Under the pieces are notes generated by a model. It saw nothing but the letters and a program-made list of their open reading frames with translations. It had not been told where the DNA came from and searched no databases. DNA of 64,000 bases from the NCBI GenBank assembly GCA_037954325.1, contig JBBMNZ010000030.1:4611001-4675000 (forward strand). Reading direction: 5' to 3'. Source of the DNA: Fistularia commersonii (Eukaryota > Chordata > Actinopteri > Syngnathiformes > Fistulariidae). Shown in pieces: positions 56,651-64,000 of this stretch. Both the position numbers and the translations under genes were made by a program. Numbering within the stretch: the first letter of the stretch is position 1; each line of letters begins with the position of its first letter.

Positions 56651-57984
56651 AATCTTGAGGACGGTCTCCGGAGGGTTGGGGGTGCTAGCGAAGCTCCTTG
56701 ACTTTGAGAGTTAATGCCGTAGCACTACAAAGTGAAAAGGACCGGAGGAAGTAAAGTTACTTTTTCGACTGCTCTCGAAAAGAAAACACGGCTATTGGCG
56801 AAGTGGTCTTTAATTAGAAAGTCCCTCGGATTGCTTATGGATACACAGCAGCGAAGTCAGACCGGACAACTTTCTTCAGAGTGGGATCATCTGAAGTCAA
56901 AGGAGGGCTACGTTCTGCTCATTAGCGAGACCCAGGTTAGGATTCAGTCCATCAAAAACCAGCGCAAAGTAAACTTCCGAACGAAGGCAGGGAAGTAAAC
57001 ACGTTTCCAGTCATCGGCGCGTGTCCCCGTGTTTACGTTATTCCGTTTTTGAAGAAGCGGCCGTGAAGTAAAGTTTCAAGTCTTTTCGAGGCGCGCTGAA
57101 GTATAGATAAATTGAGCAAACACATAAACAAGTCCAATCCCGGGTAAAGGGTCAGGCGGCACAGTGCAAAAGTTTTAAGATGCATTCCTTGGTCTGATCA
57201 TTTGTTTTGACAGCTGTGGATCATCATATGTGACAAGACAGGTTTTCATCTTACACAAACTGGCCGCCGGTGATGTGTTTTGTTAGAAACGATCAGATAT
57301 TGACTGCCAGATGCTTATTTTCACTTGCCGCATTTAAATATTCCATTTGTCCCGTTGTTTTTATCAGTCTGCAAACGTGAACTCTTCTCCCCACCTTGAA
57401 GCTCCTGCATGCTGTTGGAACAACGTAGGTCGAGAGTTTACATGCGTGTTTGACATAGCAAAGAGTTACGAAGACTGTATTTGGCAGAAGCGAGTACAAC
57501 GGGGAGGCTCTGGGTCCCCACATGAAGCGCCGGGAATAAGCTTAATGGTATCGGGTTATTCAGTTAGTCAGTCTTGCTTTCTGGATTTTACATCATATTT
57601 TTGTTTGGGGGAAAAAAAAAAAAAGCACATTTTAGTATTTCTTAGTGTTTAAGCCGTGTTGGGGAAGTTAAGCCACCCTGCACACCCAAACACCAAAGCA
57701 ACTCTTCCAAATATGCAGGAAACTTGCTTGTTCCGTAGATTCCGGAACTGTGTTTTTCTTCCCCCCCCCCCCCCCCCAGCGGGGCTGGTGGTGTCTGCAT
57801 TCTTTTAAAGTTATATGACTTCTGAGACTTGCAGTGGCTGCAGGGAAGCAATTCTCAGATTGATCGTGTTGATTAGCCTCCTCTCTCACACCAACTTACT
57901 TCATATCCTCTCTCACTACGTCCATAAATCTTATTATAATATAAAATATATATAATAAATATTATTCATTCATTATCAACTAAT

Positions 57985-58195
57985 TATATTGAATTCATTG
58001 TTTATCTTCGGTCTCCAATCAACCATTCACTTTCTCATTCACATAAAGACACAACCATTCACTCTCCCAATTCAGGTTTCCAGTGAACCCACTGCATGTT
58101 TTTCGGACTATGGAAGGAAAGCAAAGAACCCCATCGGAATCAAACCAAGGACCTTCTCCACCTGAGGTGGAGGCACTAACTCAGCTGGTGCTCTC
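57985..58195 (-). repeat. Teleost interspersed-repeat remnant, reverse
   Basis: AACCATTCACTCTCCCAATT, CATGTTTTTCGGACTATGGA and AATCAAACCAAGGACCTTCT follow the reverse-complement order of the common fish repeat seen at 20136. Confidence 0.55.
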
Positions 58196-58868
58196 AGAAA
58201 ATTCTCTCCTCCCTAACTAAAAATCAATACATGATTTTGTGCAAGGTCTGTAATTATTCCGGTCATGCTCAGGGTTACAGAGTCTATACCTTATGTTTTG
58301 AAAACTACGCCCCGCTTCAACTGACCGTATTCTCTGTTCAGATGCTACAGAACAAAAAGCGAGAGCCGCCGCCGCAAAAGATCATCGCGCGATCGCAGAC
58401 ATGTTCTCACCGATGCTTGCGTCTCGGTTCAGAAGGATCCCTTAATGCCCGAGCCTTTATGTAAGGCGCTTAATTAACAGGAAGCGCTCATGCACACACA
58501 CTGTAACTGTACAATACTGCGCACCACCAAAGGGTGGTGCTAAGCACAAACAGAATTTATCTGTTCACGTATATGGTCCAGAACTCCTTTACTAGATGCA
58601 AACCCATGTATTAAAAATATTCAAAAATAATATATATATGCTTTATTTGTAATTTTTTTTTTTTTTTTTTTCATGATATGAAAACAGACACACACAAGCG
58701 CACACACACACATAGACTTTTTTTTTTTTTTCCCTTTCCCTCCCTACACACGTATTGACCGGTCTGGGGGTCAATGACTGTGCAGATGACAACAGAGTTG
58801 TTATTAATGGCCGCTGCGTTCCAATATCTCTGTATCTGTGCTGGGAAAATGGTCTCCAGCCTGCCCAC

Positions 58869-58875
58869 GCCCCCC

Positions 58876-58927
<52 letters not shown>
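58869..58927. repeat. Poly-C tract followed by (CA)n
   Basis: About 24 C residues run directly into about 35 bp of CA. Confidence 0.95.
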
Positions 58928-58929
<2 letters not shown>

Positions 58930-59274
58930 GCTCCAGCTGTCTGGCTCCACCGTGTAAAAAGATCCGGGCTCATCCCCTCTTCTTTATCCTCTCATAACCT
59001 CTTAAAACTAAACGGGGGGCAGGAGGGATCGATCGCTCCAGAGGACGTTCCTGCGAGATCCCCCAACAGGTTGATGAATGTTACGGGAAGTCATTACAAT
59101 ACCGCACATTTATTAATAGCCTTTCGGAAAGTGCACGGTTCCACACGAAAACTGTCCCCCCGATTTCGCGCCCGGCGCTGGAGCTGAAATGGTTCTGTGC
59201 AAGAAGGAAAGCACAGTATCGGGATTTAATAAGAGCAAACTGGCAGGAGAAATCAGGGCAGTGTTGGTGTGTTG

Positions 59275-59277
<3 letters not shown>

Positions 59278-59319
<42 letters not shown>
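59278..59319. repeat. (TG)n microsatellite
   Basis: About 42 bp of TG dinucleotides. Confidence 0.95.
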
Positions 59320-59322
<3 letters not shown>

Positions 59323-61424
59323 TGGATAGAATCAGGGGAGTGTTGAAGGAGGAGGGCCTGCAGCTTCACACACTGTCTGCTTATTGGACAGCTGTCATCT
59401 GTGGCAAAACTCCAGCCAGCCATTTTATTTCTCCAGAACATGCACACAATCGCCCTCTTCCCTCTTTCTTTTTTTTTTTTATCCCATGTTGTCAAATCCC
59501 CCTTCGTCAACTCATCTGTAACCATTATGTTTTCCTTTGTTTTTTTTTTTTTTTGCACTTCTTTGCACTTTCTCTATCCTCTCGTGGCTGCGGGGACTTC
59601 TGCAGCACCCGTCGCCATCCCGACCGCCGCTCTTCCACTTCGGGAAGCCTCAAAAATAATGAGCCACACTTCTCTCGTTTATCTCCTCCTTTTGATTCTA
59701 AATGAACCTCCCCTTATTTTTTCTTCTTTATTTTACTATTTATATTTTCGTCGCAAGGAGTGCTGAAAACTTATCCGGCGGCCAATTAAAAGGAAGGGTT
59801 CTCTGTCATTGATTTTGTAAAGAAAACCAGTGAACTCCGTGATTCAGGACACATATCACTCATCAAAGAGTTATTTAGTACGAGTTTGTTTTGATCGCCG
59901 TCTCGACATCCAGAATATAGATCCTTCCAGAAGTCATCACGCCAGTGCTGGCGCAGAATACATGATGCACAGTTGACTTATCGTGCTGTTTGGAGGAATA
60001 ATATGATTTTAGCATTCATTTCTTTGCACAGGTAACTCACACACACACTAGGACAGACAAGTGAATTTTAAATACAGACGTTTATTGGCTCGAAAGACAT
60101 CTTTTTTTGGTTATTATTCATTTATCGAGTTCATGCTTTATAAACCAGCCGTCGGCCGCTCGTCTCTACTCGCTCTGTCACTCGCTCTCCCTCTCTTTCC
60201 ACTGCTTTCCCCCCCCCACACTTGTCACTTCTCTCATTTCCAGCCGGCTCTCACTCCTCTTTTTTAACTCTCCATCCCGGTCTATTTGTTCTGTCCCGTC
60301 TCCTTCGGTCCTTCCACCCCTCCCCTCCTCCCTTCCCCTCGGTGTCTCTCTCTCTCTCGGTCAGCCCTCTCCGTCTGTCTCTCCGCGGATGGGCCCCGGC
60401 TGTTTAGCTGGTGGTGCTGGTGGCCAGCGTGACGGCTCGGCTGTCTGGTGTCGCGTGCGATCAGGGCGGACGTCGCGCGGCGAGGACGATCGGAGCTGAG
60501 CGCCTTCGCCTCACCGCGGGTCACCTTTCACGGGCAATTAGTGTCGGAGCACGGGCGTGCTCGCTGCTTGTCGGCCCCGCTTATTGTGAAGATCAGCGGC
60601 AATCAGTCTCCACACTCCGCTCTGCACTCTCTCCCCGACTCCTCTCACATCCCTGCCTCTAACCCCTCGCTCTCGCCCCCCCCCATCCACCCACCCTGTC
60701 CTCCTTTGTTGCCTCTCTATCTCTTTGAGCTTTTCCCCCCGTGTGCTTTTGCAGCTCTCAAGCTAATGGCCGCTGTCTGGCAATATGTTGTCCGACCGCT
60801 CGGCTGCGTCTTCATTACACACCTCGCCACGTCGATCGTCCCTTTCCACCGGGCTTCAAAATCCTATGATGCTTTGAACGAACGCGACGGTTCCCGTCCC
60901 GCGCGTTTCTTCCTTCTCTCCCCCCCCGCACGCTATTGAATTTATGTCTTCCCGAAGAGCTGAACCTGCAAACCCGGCCCCCGATCGCTCCCAAAGACAT
61001 TATGAGTTGAGTTACTCGGACCTCATTGGCATCTGCACCTCTCACACCAGGTTGTCACAACTCCGAGGCTTTTCGGGTGCAGAGGTCATCCCCATCCACA
61101 CGGGTACTTCACAGGTTTGCAATCTTAAGCGATCGGATCACGTTCACTGTGCTTCGGGATTTCTGATTTTTTTTTTCTTTTTAACATTCCTACCAGTAGC
61201 ACTGACTAATTTTAATTTCCAAAAAATAAATATATATGACATTCGTCAACTTCTCGGTCGGTTAATTTTCATTACAATGTCGCCCTAAAGTCCCACCGTT
61301 GCGGGAGTTGTCTTATTTCATTTAATTTCTTTTTTTAAAAGCAGTGAATACAGCGACGTTGATAATTTAAGTGAAACCACATCAAACTTATTCTAAACTA
61401 CAAAGTGATGAGAAACCCCTCCTC

Positions 61425-61655
61425 CTTGATGCACAGTAAGAAGGTTCCTGGTTTCTGCGTGGGTTTCTATCCCGGCTTTCAGTTTTCCTCCAACAGACTG
61501 AATCCACGCAGTAGGTTTATTGAAAGCAGTCTGTAGGTGTGACTGGAACTGGTTGTACGTTCCTATACGTGGCGCTGCAACTCACTGGCCATCAGCCTGA
61601 GTTAAGCTCCGCCTCTCGCTCAGCTTCAGCTGGGATTGAATGAACGAAAGCGAAT
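61425..61655 (+). repeat. Teleost interspersed-repeat remnant
   Basis: It holds AGTAAGAAGGTTCCTGG, TCTGCGTGGGTTTCTATCCC, then a reduced GAGTTAAGCTCCGCCTCTCG and CAGCTGGGATTGAATGAACG. It is a degenerate copy of the family at 20136. Confidence 0.5.
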
Positions 61656-61904
61656 TGGCCGTGTTCTCCCCATGTCTGCGTGGGTTTATTCTGCGTACGC
61701 CGGTTCCCTCCAAAAGTCCGAAAACAAAGTCCCTGGTCGTTTGTTGTCAAAGATCAGGTGCAAGAACTAATGACTTACATTAAGACAATTATTGTAGCAT
61801 GATGAATGTTAGAAATCCTACAGTTATTACACATAGTTCTTAGCTTGACGCTCAAAGGAGTGTGTCGGTGTTTCTTGAAGGTCAAAAATGAAACAGGTAC
61901 AAAT

Positions 61905-62045
61905 CAAAGTCCAAAACAAGCTGTAGGTTCACTGGCCAGACATGTGAATGGTTGTATGTTTATATTTGGCCCTGCCTCTTGGCCAACGACAGCTGGGATC
62001 GGCTCCCCCGTGTCCTTGAGTGCAGGATAAGCAGCACAGATCACG
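61905..62045 (+). repeat. Teleost interspersed-repeat remnant
   Basis: GTGAATGGTTGTATGTTTAT, CCCTGCCTCTTGGCCAACGA and CAGCTGGGATCGGCTCCCCC then GTGCAGGATAAGCAGCA follow the tail of the common fish repeat. Confidence 0.6.
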
Positions 62046-62739
62046 AGTGCATGAGTGAACTGACTGGTGATGATCTGAGTAGTATCAGATGAAATATATT
62101 TTTGTTGTTCAATTTCAAGTGCAAGAACTAATGACTAACAATAAAACAATATTTTTTGAATGACGAATTGTAGAAATCTTGCAGTCACATGCACATCAGC
62201 TTGATGCCCAAAGGGGTTTGTCAGTGTTTCTTATGGGTCTAAACTGAAATAGGTAGAAATCAAGAACGGAGATTTGTTTCTCGCGTGCTTCTTTAAACTG
62301 CAGTTATTGAAAGAGGGTTCTTTGCCCATATTGATCATGTTCAGTATAAAAATGTATAATTCTCACTTAAATGATCAGACTGAAATTTTGTAGTGTCAAA
62401 AACCCCATGTTTAACACCCCATCGGAACTTTGATTCCATTGAAATCTATTGTTTTGTGGTAAAAGCTTGCGTCCAATCAGAGCGCTTAATAAGAATTAAA
62501 GTTGGTTAGCTCTACGTTTCGACAAAAAGCCGAAATTGCAGCGAGGACTTTATTAATGGCCCGGAGACAGTTACATCTCAGAAGATGTTCAAGAAAGACA
62601 CACCCAAATGTATCTCGACGCAGCCAATTGCACACAATAGTGAGTGTGATTTGTATACACACTTGTATGCACTTCTATATATAATCTCCAATATGCATGT
62701 ATTTATAGTGACCTCCATACATTCATTATCCGACAAAAA

Positions 62740-62990
62740 TTGGAGTGCATGTGCAGAAACGTTCATGCCATATTGCAGCGGCCATTTCACAGCTTCGGTT
62801 ATAAACACAGGGAAGGCAAGATCCAGGAAAAAGGGCAGGCTCATTTGCATGAGGGGGCTTCATTAGATAAACCTAAGGACAGCGAAGAGTGCATCATCAG
62901 CCACAGTGATGAATAGCTGCTGCATCACAGAGTCGCCTCAAAGTAGTCTCGCCCTAACCCTCATTTGCATCCGCGCACTTTATTTATTTA
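62740..62990. promoter_or_regulatory. Possible conserved non-coding element with two octamer motifs
   Basis: ATTTGCAT, the POU-factor octamer, occurs at 62843-62850 and 62963-62970 in the same orientation, 120 bp apart. Between them are AGATAAACC and GCTGCATCACAG. The stretch has even base composition and no repeats, as conserved enhancers often do. Conservation cannot be tested here. Confidence 0.25.
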
Positions 62991-64000
62991 TTTATTAACT
63001 CACCTAATGGAGGACACTTACTGTCAGCCCCGCGTCCTCCCGAGGAACCTCTGCGAGCTCTCCGCTGTTTTTCAAAAAGGCAGCGTTTAAAATGCCGCTG
63101 CTGGAGAAAATGGGCAGTCCACGGTGGAAACGGGGTGTTAATTGCATGATGTTTAACTGGAAAACTAGCGATGCATGAATCATGAGCTGGGAATATCTCG
63201 TAAGGGATGTTTCACCTTTTTTTTTTAAAGTCCTCCGGTGTTGAGCCAGGCTTGGTTGTCTTTCGATCGGCGGCGGCGGCGCTGCTGTAAAGAATTCAGG
63301 AGGACCAGCACTCAAGATTTGTAAGCATATAGTTCCAATGTGAGCTTTTGGAGAACACATCCTTTAAACAGATTCATTTTTCAAGTTTATTTTTAAAAAA
63401 ATATACCAGTTTGAGTGAAAAGGCTAACGTGTACAATGGTCTTTAGCATTGGCATAATGTTGGCGATTGTATTGTTCACTTCAACTTGTCACAATGAACT
63501 GCCCGTTTTGAAGTGTTTAATTTGTCTCTATGACACAATAAGAGCGCACAAGTTTGACGTAATGTCAGTATGGTGACCTGTATTGTCACCTTCTACATCA
63601 GGGAGAAGGGCTACGGTTTGCTGAGCATCGTTTGGCTAGTGGACTATGCTGTTTTTCCCCACTACATCCCAAACAACCCCAGCGTTTTGGCGCTTTGCAG
63701 CTCGTCTTGGGCGGAAGTTACATTGCTGTGAGGTCGTTCTGGAGGCCGTGCAGCTCGTTGCATTGAAAGTGGCAGATTCGTGTGATTGTCATGCGAAAGG
63801 GAGTATCCTTTTTAAACGGTTCAGTCGCTGCAGAAATTGCAAGCGACTGATATTCAAAAATAAATTCAAATCTGAGAATCTTTATCCTGGCCATGTGAGA
63901 TATTGTGAGTTTTTCCCCATCGTGATAAAGCCAAAATGATTCCGTGGCCGTTTTAAAGCCCTTTTTTGAACCTCCCAAGTCCCTTTCTGAGGAGGTGAGG

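Larger units (their letters stand above)
54652..64000. other. Gene-free 3' flank to window end
   Basis: It holds interspersed-repeat remnants (57985-58195, 61425-61655, 61905-62045), a C-tract with CA tract at 58869-58927, a TG tract at 59278-59319, a CpG-rich block at 60380-60620, and two stretches resembling conserved non-coding DNA (56360-56650 and 62740-62990). No exon is recognised. Confidence 0.5.

Noticed and set aside
60107..60939. Open frames of 130 and 163 codons in the GC-rich block
   Set aside because: They are dominated by Ser/Pro/Leu from C/T-rich tracts and show no domain.

Overview
This window is genomic DNA from a vertebrate, most likely a ray-finned (teleost) fish. The protein-coding content is split into short exons with GT-AG introns, the non-coding DNA is full of CA/TG and TA microsatellites, and the repeats (Tc1/mariner relics, hAT-like and other short inverted-repeat elements, an RTE-type LINE tail, L1-type tails and a Ty3/Gypsy LTR element) are the mix usual in teleosts. 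There are no operons, ribosome-binding sites, CRISPR arrays or other prokaryotic features.

Only one host protein-coding gene is convincing: the 3' end of csmd1 (CUB and Sushi multiple domains 1), on the + strand from 5450 to the stop codon at 22961-22963. Fourteen exons can be placed to the base. They encode seven consecutive Sushi (CCP) domains, a lysine-rich linker, a conserved juxtamembrane region, one transmembrane helix and a short cytoplasmic tail with an NPxY motif and a PDZ-ligand-like end. All exon phases agree and give 664 residues in the window. Assignment to CSMD1 rather than CSMD2 or CSMD3 rests on the cytoplasmic tail. The rest of the gene lies upstream of the window. The 3' UTR probably runs to about 24.95 kb or 27.4 kb.

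Layout: 1-5449 is upstream intron with a nested pair of DNA transposons at 1261-2216. 5450-22963 is the csmd1 exon cluster, whose introns carry an inverted-repeat element, copies of dispersed repeats, a SINE-like element and an RTE-type LINE tail. 22964 to about 27420 is candidate 3' UTR. 27.4-36 kb is a repeat-rich block: an internally deleted Ty3/Gypsy element with both LTRs (28847-31885), two L1-type tails in opposite orientation, one with a 17-bp target-site duplication (32139-33068), and a decayed Tc1-like transposon (33848-34914). About 36-64 kb is gene-free 3' flank with long microsatellites, a short Tc1-derived element at 54326-54651 and a few stretches that resemble conserved non-coding elements.

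I found no new multi-gene system. The most interesting points are a probable GC-AG intron (or an alternative GT-AG choice adding three residues) between the csmd1 exons at 19304 and 20595, the nested transposon with an 8-bp target-site duplication, the RT-less Ty3/Gypsy derivative, the L1 tail insertion, and an unnamed repeat family with three divergent copies.
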